Source: Phycisphaerales bacterium
Lineage (GTDB): Bacteria; Planctomycetota; Phycisphaerae; Phycisphaerales; UBA1924
DNA length: 64,000 nt
Reading direction: 5' to 3'
Assembly: GCA_040221175.1 (NCBI GenBank)
Contig: JAVJVK010000004.1
Coordinates: forward strand, 914,268 to 978,267
The notes beneath the pieces were generated by a model that was given only the letters and a program-made list of their open reading frames with translations, made no database searches and was not told the origin of the DNA. Both the position numbers and the translations under genes were made by a program. Every line of letters begins with the position of its first letter. Position 1 is the stretch's first letter. This document shows positions 16,105 through 24,569 of this stretch, piece by piece.

Positions 16105-17339
16105 CGCTTCGTGTCCTTGCCGGCCTTGCCATCATCCTCTTCGTCGTCATCCATGAGCGAACCGATGACGCCAAGGTCGACCTCGGGCTTGTCTTCGGTC
16201 TCCTGCGGCTGGGTCTCATCTTCGATGAGATCCTCCACCACTACTTCGTCGACGCTCTCAGGCTCGGGTTCGGGCTCGACGGGCTCTTCCTGCTCGGCCT
16301 GGGCAGGCGGCTCCTCGCGCACGAGATCGCTGATCAGCGCCTCGCCCTCGTCCTGCGGAACGCTCTGGGCGCGGAGGAACTCGGCCGTCATCCCGCCGCC
16401 CTCGGCACCGGCGGTCTCGAGTCGTTCGGCCTGCGCATCTTCGACGATCTTGAGGAACAGCTCTTCAAGCTTCTGCCGCGGGTGTGAGACCCGCTGCACC
16501 GCCTTGGCGCCCCCGGTACGGCGGCGGATAACCTCATCGATCTCCGCCAGCGTCTGTTCATCGAGCGTGTCGGCCTCGATGGTGGTCCGATCGGTCGACA
16601 GCAGCAATTGCTCGCGAGTGCCTTCCTTGCGGATTCGTCCGCCGTAGAGCACGACCATGCGATCGACCACGTCTTCGACGTCTGCCAGCAGGTGGCTGGA
16701 CAGCAGCACGGTCTTGCCCCGCCGCCCGAGTTCAACGATCAGGTCCTTTACCTGCCGCGTGCCGATGGGGTCCAGGCCCGTCGTGGGCTCGTCGAGGATC
16801 AGCAGGTCGGGGTCGTTGATGAGCGCCTGGGCCAGGCCGATGCGACGCTGCATGCCCTTGGAGTACTCGCGGACCTGCCGATACTGGGCGGCCTTCAGGC
16901 CCACCATGTCCAGCAGGTCGTCGATGCGCTTCTGCCGGGTGGAGTGATCGAGCCCAAAGAGGCGGCCGTAGTAGTCCAGCGTCTCTCGCGCGTTCAGGAA
17001 CGGATAGAGATAGCTCTCCTCGGGCAGGTACCCGATGCGCTTCTTGATCTGCACGTCGGTGGGCGACTTGCCGAACACGGCGACGCGGCCCTTGGTGGGC
17101 TTGAGCAGCCCGAGCAGGATCTTAATCGTCGTGCTCTTGCCCGAGCCGTTGGGGCCCAGCAATCCGAAGATCTCGTGCGGTCGGATGTCGAAGGTCACGT
17201 CCGCCACCGCGCGGGCGCGCGGCCGCATCCAGAAATCGCGGAACGTCTTGGTGAGCCCCTGCACGGCAACGACGGGTCGGGCCGATGGACTGGTGGCCTC
17301 GGGCGTTGATGCCGACTGCGGGGTTGCCATCTGGGTCAT
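16101..17339 (-). CDS. ABC transporter ATP-binding protein with long acidic C-terminal tail
   Basis: A 412-residue ATPase starting at the ATG at 17339 (M-T-Q-M-A-T-P) with A-G-G-G-A-G ten bases upstream; an earlier in-frame start adds twelve residues. Walker A is G-P-N-G-S-G-K-S-T-T, the signature is Y-S-K-G-M-Q-R-R-I-G-L-A-Q, and Walker B is L-L-I-L-D-E-P-T-T-G-L-D, the pattern of ABC-2 exporter ATPases (drug, polysaccharide or lipid export). Beyond about residue 300, where such proteins usually end, there is an extension of some 100 residues rich in Glu, Asp and Pro, ending M-D-D-D-E-E-D-D-G-K-A-G-K-D-T-K-R. The gene overlaps the permease by four bases and follows an SPFH gene by 36. Confidence 0.92.
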   Translation of the reverse strand: MTQMATPQSASTPEATSPSARPVVAVQGLTKTFRDFWMRPRARAVADVTFDIRPHEIFGLLGPNGSGKSTTIKILLGLLKPTKGRVAVFGKSPTDVQIKKRIGYLPEESYLYPFLNARETLDYYGRLFGLDHSTRQKRIDDLLDMVGLKAAQYRQVREYSKGMQRRIGLAQALINDPDLLILDEPTTGLDPIGTRQVKDLIVELGRRGKTVLLSSHLLADVEDVVDRMVVLYGGRIRKEGTREQLLLSTDRTTIEADTLDEQTLAEIDEVIRRRTGGAKAVQRVSHPRQKLEELFLKIVEDAQAERLETAGAEGGGMTAEFLRAQSVPQDEGEALISDLVREEPPAQAEQEEPVEPEPEPESVDEVVVEDLIEDETQPQETEDKPEVDLGVIGSLMDDDEEDDGKAGKDTKR

Positions 17340-17375
17340 GCGATGCGTGCTCCCTGTTGCGTTCCGTGGCGGCAA

Positions 17376-18833
17376 TCAACCGCCAAATTCGCGCATCTCG
17401 GTGTCGGTCCGGAACTCCCGGTCGCGATCGCGACGCTGGCGGCGTTCCTGGGCCTCGCGATTCAACCGCTCCTGCTCGATCTCGTTGATCATCCGACGAA
17501 TCTCCGGGTCGGGATTCACCAGAAGGTTGATCGTGCCAAGCGGCAGCTTGATGACCTCCACCGTGTCCCGCGAGAGCACCGACACCATCATGCGCGACCA
17601 GTCGCTCTGCAGCACCAGGTCTGGGTTCTGGCGATACTGCGGCAGCTTCGCGTTGTACAGCGCCAGCATCAGCTTGGCCGACTGTTCCGCCTCAACCCGC
17701 TGCTGCTGGGCGGTGTTGAGGATCTGCGATACTTGGCCGCTCACCGGATAGCTCTGGATCTCGCCGTCGATCTCCACCGGTTCACCAGCGAGCAATCGGT
17801 GGATTTTGTCCAGGATCGCATCCTGCTCGGCTTCCTCGCCAAGCTCGACGGCCTGCTCGTAGCGATTGATCTGCTCGAGGATGACCTCGGCGGCCGCACC
17901 GGCGACCCGGCTGAGTTCGTTGGACGCGAAGCTCTCGGCCTGCACGCGTTGCGTCTGGCTCTGGCTCTCGGCGGTCTGCACTTCGGTGAACGCCTGCCAC
18001 ACGCTCAGTGGAGGCGTGCGCGTCCGCATCGACAGAGACTCAACGATGATGCCCGCATCGATGGCTTCGAGCGTTTCCTGGGCGATGCGCTGGGCTCGGC
18101 TGGCCACGCCGCCGGCAGCGCCGGTCTCGCGCAGCAGGTCGTCGATCGCCGTCGTCGAGACCGCACGGATCACGCCGCGCTGCACGGCCGTCCGGACAAT
18201 GGCCTGCTCGTCTTCGGGAGTGATGTTGCTGGCAAACTCGCGGGGATCCTCGCGGCGGTACACCACCGTCCACTGCGTGTGGACGAGGTTCTGATCGCTG
18301 GTGATCAGTGCGCCATCCCGCTCGGGATCGAGCGATCGCCGCGGCGCCCGCGCCAGTTCCTCCAGCGAACGACCACGATCGCGATCATCCACGCGGAACC
18401 AGAACTCGTCTTCGAGCTGCACCGTCCGCTGGCCGGTCTGCACGCGCACGAGCTGCCCGAGCGGGTAGGGCAGCGTCCACGTGAAACCGGGCGACACCGT
18501 GTCGGCCGAGGGCCGACCGAACTGCACCTTGATGCCACGCTCGCCCGCGCTCACCGTCCGGAAGCCGCTGAAGATGTAGATGACCACCAGCCCCACGATG
18601 GCCAGTTGCAACAGCCGGTACATCGTGCGGAACGCCGCCGCCAGCGACTCGTTGGCCGCGTGCATGTCGTTGATGGCCTGCTCGCCCGAGCCGCCATCGG
18701 CGCGCAGGCGAACCGACGCCTCGCGCACGGGCGCGGCGCTGGACTGATCCTCGCGCAACTCGGGCAACATCGATTCGAGCGACGCGTCGTCCTTGCGGGG
18801 GGCGTCATCGCCGCGATCGGTCGGCTCACTCAT
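17376..18833 (-). CDS. SPFH/band-7 membrane protein (HflK-like), second SPFH gene pair member
   Basis: A 485-residue SPFH protein. Residues 1-75 are cytoplasmic, hydrophilic and acidic. One membrane span lies at about residues 78-98 (L-L-Q-L-A-I-V-G-L-V-V-I-Y-I-F), followed by G-E-R-G-I-K-V-Q-F-G-R and G-F-T-W-T-L-P-Y-P, the start of a band-7 domain as in HflK. A long Gln/Glu/Ala coiled coil (about residues 290-400) and a basic, Arg-rich C-terminus follow. Proteins of this kind form large ring-like cages around membrane partners; in E. coli HflKC encloses the FtsH protease. No ftsH is nearby. The start overlaps the end of the HflC gene by eight bases. It precedes the ABC ATPase. Confidence 0.85.
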   Translation of the reverse strand: MSEPTDRGDDAPRKDDASLESMLPELREDQSSAAPVREASVRLRADGGSGEQAINDMHAANESLAAAFRTMYRLLQLAIVGLVVIYIFSGFRTVSAGERGIKVQFGRPSADTVSPGFTWTLPYPLGQLVRVQTGQRTVQLEDEFWFRVDDRDRGRSLEELARAPRRSLDPERDGALITSDQNLVHTQWTVVYRREDPREFASNITPEDEQAIVRTAVQRGVIRAVSTTAIDDLLRETGAAGGVASRAQRIAQETLEAIDAGIIVESLSMRTRTPPLSVWQAFTEVQTAESQSQTQRVQAESFASNELSRVAGAAAEVILEQINRYEQAVELGEEAEQDAILDKIHRLLAGEPVEIDGEIQSYPVSGQVSQILNTAQQQRVEAEQSAKLMLALYNAKLPQYRQNPDLVLQSDWSRMMVSVLSRDTVEVIKLPLGTINLLVNPDPEIRRMINEIEQERLNREAQERRQRRDRDREFRTDTEMREFGG

Positions 18834-19827
18834 CGCCGCGCCCCCTCGCTCCTTCGGGCTCGCCCAAGAACGTACCCATGCCGGGAATCTCGCCCGCCTC
18901 GCTCGATTCGAACAGCGACGGATCCAGCAGGTTCAAGCCGGGCGTGTCGGTCGAGAAAAGCAGCGTGGCCCGGCCGAACATCGCCTCTTCGAGCAGTTCC
19001 AGGTTCTTCAGGTAGATCGCAAGGCCCGGCACCTCGCTCATCTGTTCGAGATATCGCGCAGCCTCCTGATCGCCGCGAGCGCGAATCTGCCGGGCGCGAC
19101 TCTCGGCGAACGCCAGGATCTTGGCAGCGTTGCTCTCGGCCCGCGATCGAATGGCGTCGGCCTCGCTCTGGCCGCTCTGCTGCAGCCCGGTCACGATGCG
19201 GGCGCGATCCTGGCGCATGCGCTCCAGGGCCGCCTCGGTGGTGGTCTGGGGCAGGCTCGTTCGGGCGATCCCCGCCTGCACGACCTCGATGCCGAACGAC
19301 CGTTCGCCCTGGCCCTCGAGCGTCGACTTCATCTGTGCCAGCACGCGCTCTTCGAGCTCTTCCAGCCTGGAGGCTGCCTCGTTGGGCGTGAACAGTTCGG
19401 CCATCGAGTACGAGCTCAACTCGGACATCGAGCTGCGCAGCGTGTCTTCCACGAGCGTCGCGGCCGCGCGGTAGTGGTCGGCCGCCCGAGGTCCGGAGTT
19501 GCTGAACCGGCGGTAGAAAGTCCCAACCTCGTTGGGCTTGACACGCCAGATGGCAAAGGCGCCGACGATCAACTGCCGGTCATCGCGCGTCTGATAGGTC
19601 TCGATGCGCGCCTGCGACAGGCGATTGGTCGTTTCGTACTTGGTCACGCCCTCGATGGGGTAGAACCATTTGAAACGGAGGCCCGGCTCGGTGACCTCCT
19701 TGGAAACCTCACCGAAGTACGTGACCACGGCCGCTTCGGTGAAGCGCACCGTGAAGGTCATCGCGTAGACCAGCAAGACGACCACGAAGAGGATCGCCAC
19801 GCCGAATGTCAAGATGAACTTGGGCAT
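18826..19827 (-). CDS. SPFH/band-7 membrane protein (HflC-like)
   Basis: A 333-residue protein close to E. coli HflC in size. It has an N-terminal span at residues 4-25 (I-L-T-F-G-V-A-I-L-F-V-V-V-L-L-V). The band-7 domain follows: F-T-V-R-F-T-E-A-A-V-V-T-Y-F-G, then G-L-R-F-K-W-F-Y-P-I-E and R-L-S-Q-A-R-I-E-T-Y-Q-T-R-D. A coiled coil with E-A-D-A-I-R-S-R-A-E-S-N-A lies near residue 220, typical of HflC. The ATG at 19827 has A-G-G-A-G upstream. It sits between the two HflK-like genes, overlapping the following one by eight bases, which supports a hetero-oligomeric SPFH complex. The name hflC is used in related genomes, but the partner protein here may be the adjacent transporter rather than FtsH (inference). 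Confidence 0.88.
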   Translation of the reverse strand: MPKFILTFGVAILFVVVLLVYAMTFTVRFTEAAVVTYFGEVSKEVTEPGLRFKWFYPIEGVTKYETTNRLSQARIETYQTRDDRQLIVGAFAIWRVKPNEVGTFYRRFSNSGPRAADHYRAAATLVEDTLRSSMSELSSYSMAELFTPNEAASRLEELEERVLAQMKSTLEGQGERSFGIEVVQAGIARTSLPQTTTEAALERMRQDRARIVTGLQQSGQSEADAIRSRAESNAAKILAFAESRARQIRARGDQEAARYLEQMSEVPGLAIYLKNLELLEEAMFGRATLLFSTDTPGLNLLDPSLFESSEAGEIPGMGTFLGEPEGARGRGDE

Positions 19828-19893
19828 GCCAGAAAAAACTCCTGCTGCAAGGAACGCCCCGGGACGCCCCGCCTGTGCACCATCACGAATAAG

Positions 19894-22008
19894 TCAGCCG
19901 CCATCCGACGACGAGAAGTCGTCCTGCAGGATGCCGCCACCCTGCCGATCGTGCGTCAGGTCGACTTCCATCGACACGCCACGCCGGCCTGGCACGATCA
20001 TCACACGCTTTCCATCGAGCGCGTTGAAGAAACGATCCAAATACAACTGTGCGCGGAAGTACGGGCGGTTGGCCCGGTCCGCCGCGGCCTGGCCCATGGC
20101 CAGCTGCGCTTCGCCCCACTGGCCCATGTGGCGCTCCCACCGCTGGGCCTGCGCCTCGGCGATGAGCGACGCGGCCTGCCCGCCCGCCTCGGCCAGCAGG
20201 CGGTCGATCTTGAGTTCCTGCTCGATGATTTCCGCTTCGAGTTCCTCATCAACCGTCGAGCCACGCCGGGACTGCAAGCGTCCGAGCGCATCGATCTCGG
20301 CGACGATTTCGTCGGCCAGTTCTACCGACCCGACCACGCGGGTGAGCGAGCGAATGGCTTCGGCCTGGGCCGCGTTGAGCTGCGCCTGGTACTTCTGTTC
20401 CTGCTCGACGACCTGGCCGTACTGGAGCGCTACCGAGGCCGGCGGTGCCACGCCCGAAACACCAACCGAGAGGATCCGCACGATGGGCTCGCCGTTCTGC
20501 TTGGGGTTGGCCTTGATGAACTCCTCTTCGAGGTGATCGCGGATTTCCGCGGCCATCTCCGCCCGCTTGGGCCCAAGCAATTCGTCGACCCTCGACCGCA
20601 GCAGGTATCGCATTACGACCTTCTGCGTCAGGCGATACAGCATGTCCAGGTGGTTGCCGTCCTGGGTGAACAGCTCCCACGCCTCGACATCTTCGACTGT
20701 GTAACGCACGGGCACTTCGACCCGCAGCATGCTCAGGTCCCGGCCGAACTCCACTTCCGAGCCGGCCTCCACCTCGCCCCGCGATGGCTGCACGAGCATG
20801 GTCGACTCGTTCTCGGCCATGAGATTGGTCCACAGGTATGCGTCGGTCTCGACCGCCCGTGGGGCGCTCGCACCGTCGATGTTGCGAACCGTGCTCGTCG
20901 AGTAGCCCACCAGCCGCTCCACGCGGTCCTCGTCGAACTCATACACGCCGGGCACTTCGATGCGGTCCACGGGCCAGGGCAGCTTCAAGTGCAGACCGGG
21001 CTCTACGTGCGCATCGACCACACGCCCGAATCGCGTGTGGATGCCCGTCTGATCGGGCCGCACCACCACCACGCCCGACATGCCCCACAGAACGAGCGCC
21101 GCGGCCAGGATCAGCATCCACGCGCGCCGGGTAAGCAGGCGATACATCCAGCTGCGAGATACCTCGTAGCCGAACTGGTAGTCGATCGCGCCGCTGACCG
21201 ACTCGGCCACCACCTCGGGCGACGCGACCGGGCCAAGCAGGCGAGACGCAAACGGCGGGCGAAAGCCCTCGTCGGGCTTGCGCGGGCGGTAGAGCTCGAG
21301 AAGAAAGTTCAGGATCGCCTCGGCCCCGAACACCACAAGCAGGATGGGCGAGACGTACAGCATCGCACGGATCACGTCGTTGCTGCCAAGCTGATCGACC
21401 ACGTGGCCCGCGCCCACGAGCAGGCCGAACACGGCCGTGCCGGCCGCGATCGTGGCGCCACCCTGCAGCGCCTGCCAGGCAGGCCGCTTGGCCATGCCCG
21501 CGGTATACCTGCTGAACATGAACCCGATCACCGCGACGGCCAGGCCCAGCGTCAGGCCCACGAGTTCATGCGGCGGGGCCACGAACTCATCGGGGTTGGC
21601 AAGTTCGCGACCGGGGCCGATCCGCAGCAGGCCAGCGAGGATGAGCGCGGCGCCAAAGACCAGCCCCACCGTCGGGACCGCGACCGTACGGATCAACTTC
21701 AGTCGCCGGCCTGCAACCCGCAGGCCGCCCTCGGCTTCCTCGAATACCGAACTCGTCGCCGCGTCGGTCGCGGCGAAGGCCTCGGCTTCCATCGCCTCGA
21801 TCCGCTCTCGGCGGTGCTGGTCGTAGAGGATCAGCAGCACGATCCAGGGCACCAGGCCCACCAGCGCGAAGATCGAGCCGGTGACCGCCGTGGGCTCGTT
21901 GCCCACGATGCCGTAGATCAACAGCCCGACGCCAAACACGCTCTGGAAGATCAGGCCCAGGATGCAGTGGCTGGCCGCACGCTTGTAGGTATTGAAATCA
22001 CCCGACAT
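19894..22008 (-). CDS. SPFH/band-7 protein with added multi-span N-terminal membrane domain (HflK-like)
   Basis: A 704-residue fusion of a polytopic membrane domain with an SPFH protein. About six hydrophobic spans occur in residues 14-300. A last span at about 315-335 (A-W-M-L-I-L-A-A-A-L-V-L-W-G-M) leads into the band-7 domain, R-P-D-Q-T-G-I-H-T-R-F-G-R-V and E-P-G-L-H-L-K-L-P-W-P-V-D. A coiled-coil region rich in Gln, Glu and Ala follows to about residue 660. E. coli HflK has one span, so the multi-span front is unusual for the family. It is the first gene of a minus-strand run of six and lies 375 bases from a divergently transcribed ABC-2 permease. No strong Shine-Dalgarno sequence is seen before the ATG. 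Confidence 0.85.
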   Translation of the reverse strand: MSGDFNTYKRAASHCILGLIFQSVFGVGLLIYGIVGNEPTAVTGSIFALVGLVPWIVLLILYDQHRRERIEAMEAEAFAATDAATSSVFEEAEGGLRVAGRRLKLIRTVAVPTVGLVFGAALILAGLLRIGPGRELANPDEFVAPPHELVGLTLGLAVAVIGFMFSRYTAGMAKRPAWQALQGGATIAAGTAVFGLLVGAGHVVDQLGSNDVIRAMLYVSPILLVVFGAEAILNFLLELYRPRKPDEGFRPPFASRLLGPVASPEVVAESVSGAIDYQFGYEVSRSWMYRLLTRRAWMLILAAALVLWGMSGVVVVRPDQTGIHTRFGRVVDAHVEPGLHLKLPWPVDRIEVPGVYEFDEDRVERLVGYSTSTVRNIDGASAPRAVETDAYLWTNLMAENESTMLVQPSRGEVEAGSEVEFGRDLSMLRVEVPVRYTVEDVEAWELFTQDGNHLDMLYRLTQKVVMRYLLRSRVDELLGPKRAEMAAEIRDHLEEEFIKANPKQNGEPIVRILSVGVSGVAPPASVALQYGQVVEQEQKYQAQLNAAQAEAIRSLTRVVGSVELADEIVAEIDALGRLQSRRGSTVDEELEAEIIEQELKIDRLLAEAGGQAASLIAEAQAQRWERHMGQWGEAQLAMGQAAADRANRPYFRAQLYLDRFFNALDGKRVMIVPGRRGVSMEVDLTHDRQGGGILQDDFSSSDGG

Positions 22009-22383
22009 TCATGAAGGCTCCCGGCAAGGAATCCGCCGCGATCGGTCCGCCCGCGGGCACGTCCGAGGCGACCGGGACGCGGCGTCACCCACGCGCCCGG
22101 CCACTGACTGCCCATTCTCACGCCCCGGAGCGTCGCTTTCCACACGTCCGGGGCGAGATTCGCCCGTGCTCGCTCCGCCCCTCCCGAGGCACGCCCGACC
22201 CAGAAGCCCCAAGGGCGGGCATGCGGACGCATTGGGCAGCTACGAATCGCCGCGACCGGGGTTCGGCCCGACGCGGCAAGAAATTCGTCGCCCGACCGAC
22301 CCCGCACACCCCCTGGGGCGAATCATTGCATCGCTGGAACGCCCTGAGACCACCGCAGGCGACCGTGCAAGACCGGGAGGCCC
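22009..22383. other. Divergent intergenic region between SPFH run and second ABC-2 permease
   Basis: This 375-base gap must hold promoters for both directions. I see no clear -35/-10 pair, no RNA gene and no convincing tandem repeat. Two related 12-15-mers beginning CACGTCCG (near 22060 and 22145) occur about 85 bases apart on the same strand and could be copies of a regulator site, but this is weak. A G-G-G-A-G-G Shine-Dalgarno sequence lies just before the permease ATG at 22384. Short open frames across the gap are shadows. Confidence 0.4.
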
Positions 22384-23739
22384 ATGCTCAGCCAACTCTT
22401 CACCATTGCCCGAAACACCTTCGTCGAGAGCGTCAGGCAGCCCATCCTCCTGCTGCTGGTGCTCATCAGCGGGCTCCTGCAGGTCTTCAACACGTGGACG
22501 GCCGCATTCAGCATGGGTCGGAGCAGTTCGGCCGAGGTCTACGGTGACAATAAACTCTTGCTGGACGTAGGGTTAGCGACTATCTTCGGAGCCGGCGTCC
22601 TCATGGCGGCCTTCCTTGCCACCGCCGTTATCTCCAGCGAGATTGAACGCAAGACCATGCTCACGGTGGTCAGCAAGCCCATCTCCAGGGCCTGGGTCGT
22701 CGTCGGAAAGTACCTGGGGGTCGCGGGTGCCATCACCGGCGCCGTGGTCATCATGCTCGCCTTCCTGCTGCTGGCGATCCGCCACGGCGTGATGTCCACC
22801 GCGGGCGACAACCTCGACATGCCCGTCATCCTTTTCAGCCTCGGAGCGGTCATTGGCTCGCTCCTGCTGGCCGCCGCGGGCAATTTCATGTACGGCTGGT
22901 CCTTCAACCAGACGGCCGTGGTCGCCATGCTGCCCCTGGTGCTGCTGGCCTATCTCGGCGTCCTGCTCATTTCCAAGAAGTGGGAGTTCCAGCCCATCAC
23001 ATCCGACCTGCCGGTCAAGATCCTCATCGCCTGCTCGGCCATGGTGCTCGCGATCCTCGTGCTGACCGCCGTTGCCACGGCCGCCAGTACGCGGCTGGGC
23101 CAGGTCATGACCATCGTCGTCTGTGCGGGCGTCTTCCTCGGCGGTTTGCTCTCGAACTACTTCCTGGGCAGGCAAGCATTCTCCAACGACATCGTCGGCG
23201 TGGTCGACTTTGCCCAGCCCCCCGAGGTCGGCGAGAACAACCCCTCGGCCCGCGGGGCCTTCATGGAAGTCACCCTCAAGGAGCCACCGCGTATCGAGAT
23301 CGAGCCGGGCGATCCGTTCTTTTATGGGCCAAACCCCAACGGCGTGGCCTTGGTGACGGGCAACTTCACGCCCTTTGCCGGAGATCCATCCGACACGCCC
23401 AGCCTGTTCGAGCCCACTACGCCCAGCGGCCTGGTCGTCCAGAGCGTGCAGGGCAAGGAACTGGTGGTCCAGAACATCGGGCGCAACCCGCTGCAGCTCT
23501 ACCGAGAGCCAGAACGGGACGACTACGTGTTCATTACCCCCACCCGGGTCGAGCCGGTCTCGGCCACGCTCTGGGCGGTGATTCCGAACATGCACTATTA
23601 CTGGTTGCTCGACGCGGTGACGCAGAACCGAGAGGTGCCTGCATCGCACCTGTTGAAGGTCGTGATCTATGCCCTGCTCCAGATCGCGGCCTTCTTGGCG
23701 TTGGCCATCGCGCTCTTCCAGCGACGCGACGTAGGGTAA
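22384..23739 (+). CDS. ABC-2 type transporter permease (no adjacent ATPase)
   Basis: A 451-residue permease with about six or seven spans. The first is at residues 20-37 (I-L-L-L-L-V-L-I-S-G-L-L-Q-V-F). The signature S-S-E-I-E-R-K-T-M-L-T-V-V-S-K-P-I-S near residue 95 marks an ABC-2 permease. A hydrophilic extracytoplasmic segment of about 130 residues (roughly 275-405) separates the central spans from the last one, which ends Q-R-R-D-V-G. The ATG has G-G-G-A-G-G-C-C-C directly upstream. It is divergent from the six-gene SPFH/ABC run, whose ATPase is the only one nearby, so sharing that ATPase is a reasonable inference. Two small membrane proteins follow on the same strand. Confidence 0.88.
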   Translation: MLSQLFTIARNTFVESVRQPILLLLVLISGLLQVFNTWTAAFSMGRSSSAEVYGDNKLLLDVGLATIFGAGVLMAAFLATAVISSEIERKTMLTVVSKPISRAWVVVGKYLGVAGAITGAVVIMLAFLLLAIRHGVMSTAGDNLDMPVILFSLGAVIGSLLLAAAGNFMYGWSFNQTAVVAMLPLVLLAYLGVLLISKKWEFQPITSDLPVKILIACSAMVLAILVLTAVATAASTRLGQVMTIVVCAGVFLGGLLSNYFLGRQAFSNDIVGVVDFAQPPEVGENNPSARGAFMEVTLKEPPRIEIEPGDPFFYGPNPNGVALVTGNFTPFAGDPSDTPSLFEPTTPSGLVVQSVQGKELVVQNIGRNPLQLYREPERDDYVFITPTRVEPVSATLWAVIPNMHYYWLLDAVTQNREVPASHLLKVVIYALLQIAAFLALAIALFQRRDVG

Positions 23740-23786
23740 ACCCCGTCAACTCCTGCCGCGAATTTGCGTATCATTATTCTGTCAGG

Positions 23787-23811
23787 GCCCGACTAAACTG
23801 CTGTGTCGGGC
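23787..23811. promoter_or_regulatory. Perfect 7-bp inverted repeat upstream of small membrane protein genes
   Basis: GCCCGAC (23787-23793) and GTCGGGC (23805-23811) are perfectly complementary around an 11-base AT-richer loop. The site lies between the permease stop and the small-protein start at 23888, after an AT-rich patch. No U-tract follows, so it looks more like an operator or attenuator-type hairpin than an intrinsic terminator; this is uncertain. Confidence 0.4.
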
Positions 23812-23887
23812 GGCGGCCGTGGCCGCTTGCATTACACTCTCCCCCGGCCCGTTCTCGCGCCGGCACCGAACGAATCGGAGGCCTCCC

Positions 23888-24196
23888 ATGTCATCCCTCC
23901 TTGAAGGCATCGAAGTCAACGAGTCCGGCGGCTCTTCCAAGTCTGGCGGCGGGCCCAACCCCAAGGTCATCAAGATCTCAATCGCTGTCGTGCTGTTCCT
24001 GTTGGCCGGCACGCTCATCGCCATGCAGTTCGGCATTATCCCCGCGCCCTGGGGCGGTGAGACCGTCACCAACAGCTCCGGCGAGGTCGTCGAGTACACG
24101 CCGCGCTCGGATGAAGAGGTCAAGCAGATCCAGGAACAGCTCAAGCAGGACGAGGCCGAGTTCATCCGCCGCGGCGGCACCGTCGGCGGCTCCTGA
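23888..24196 (+). CDS. Small single-span membrane protein (copy A of paralogous pair)
   Basis: A 102-residue protein from the ATG at 23888, which has C-G-G-A-G-G upstream; the longer frame adds 23 unsupported residues. It starts M-S-S-L-L-E-G-I-E, has a Gly/Ser linker, one span at about residues 33-53 (K-I-S-I-A-V-V-L-F-L-L-A-G-T-L-I-A-M-Q), then G-I-I-P-A-P-W-G. The C-terminal part is a charged Glu/Gln helix ending E-F-I-R-R-G-G-T-V-G-G-S. The same plan occurs in the next gene. I recognise no family. The N-terminus is likely inside and the short C-terminal helix outside or periplasmic by the positive-inside rule, but this is weak. It follows an ABC-2 permease and may belong to that system. 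Confidence 0.75.
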   Translation: MSSLLEGIEVNESGGSSKSGGGPNPKVIKISIAVVLFLLAGTLIAMQFGIIPAPWGGETVTNSSGEVVEYTPRSDEEVKQIQEQLKQDEAEFIRRGGTVGGS

Positions 24197-24257
24197 GTCC
24201 GCAGCACAGGTCGCTTCTGCATCGTCGCGCCGCCGGCGCGCACCGAGGAGGTTTCCC

Positions 24258-24554
24258 ATGGCTTCATTGCTCGATGGCATCGACTTCGACAACGGCCGCA
24301 ACCAGCCCCAGCGTTCGGGTCCGAGCGCCGCCGCGATGAAGATCGGGGCGGCCGCGGCCATGTTGCTGCTGGCCGGCGCGTTCTTTGCGATGCAGGCCGG
24401 AATCATCCCCTGGCCGTTCGGCGCCACGCAAGGACCCCAGGTCGCCCAGCGCGACACCCAGCAGTCTCAAGAAGAGGTGCGCCAGATCAACCAGAAGCTG
24501 CAGCAGCAGGTTGACGAGTTCATCGCTGGCGGCGGGCAGATCGGCACGTCGTAA
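24258..24554 (+). CDS. Small single-span membrane protein (copy B of paralogous pair)
   Basis: A 98-residue paralogue of the preceding gene, with G-A-G-G-A-G upstream of its ATG. It shares the start M-A-S-L-L-D-G-I-D, a span ending L-L-L-A-G-A-F-F-A-M-Q-A, then G-I-I-P-W-P-F-G and the ending E-F-I-A-G-G-G-Q-I-G-T-S. The region between the span and the end is Gln-rich and predicted to be a helix. The two copies have clearly diverged but keep the same order of blocks, so both ends seem functionally constrained. It is convergent with the next gene, 15 bases away. Function unknown. Confidence 0.75.
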   Translation: MASLLDGIDFDNGRNQPQRSGPSAAAMKIGAAAAMLLLAGAFFAMQAGIIPWPFGATQGPQVAQRDTQQSQEEVRQINQKLQQQVDEFIAGGGQIGTS

Positions 24555-24569
24555 TCGCGGCGAGGCGAC

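Noticed and set aside
13966-16647. An 893-codon plus-strand frame opposite the ABC genes
   Set aside because: It is antisense to clear permease and ATPase motifs and has low-complexity His/Gln composition.
18793-22014. A plus-strand open frame of more than 1000 codons opposite the SPFH genes
   Set aside because: It is a shadow of the coiled-coil-rich SPFH coding sequence, with no signal, motif or ribosome site.
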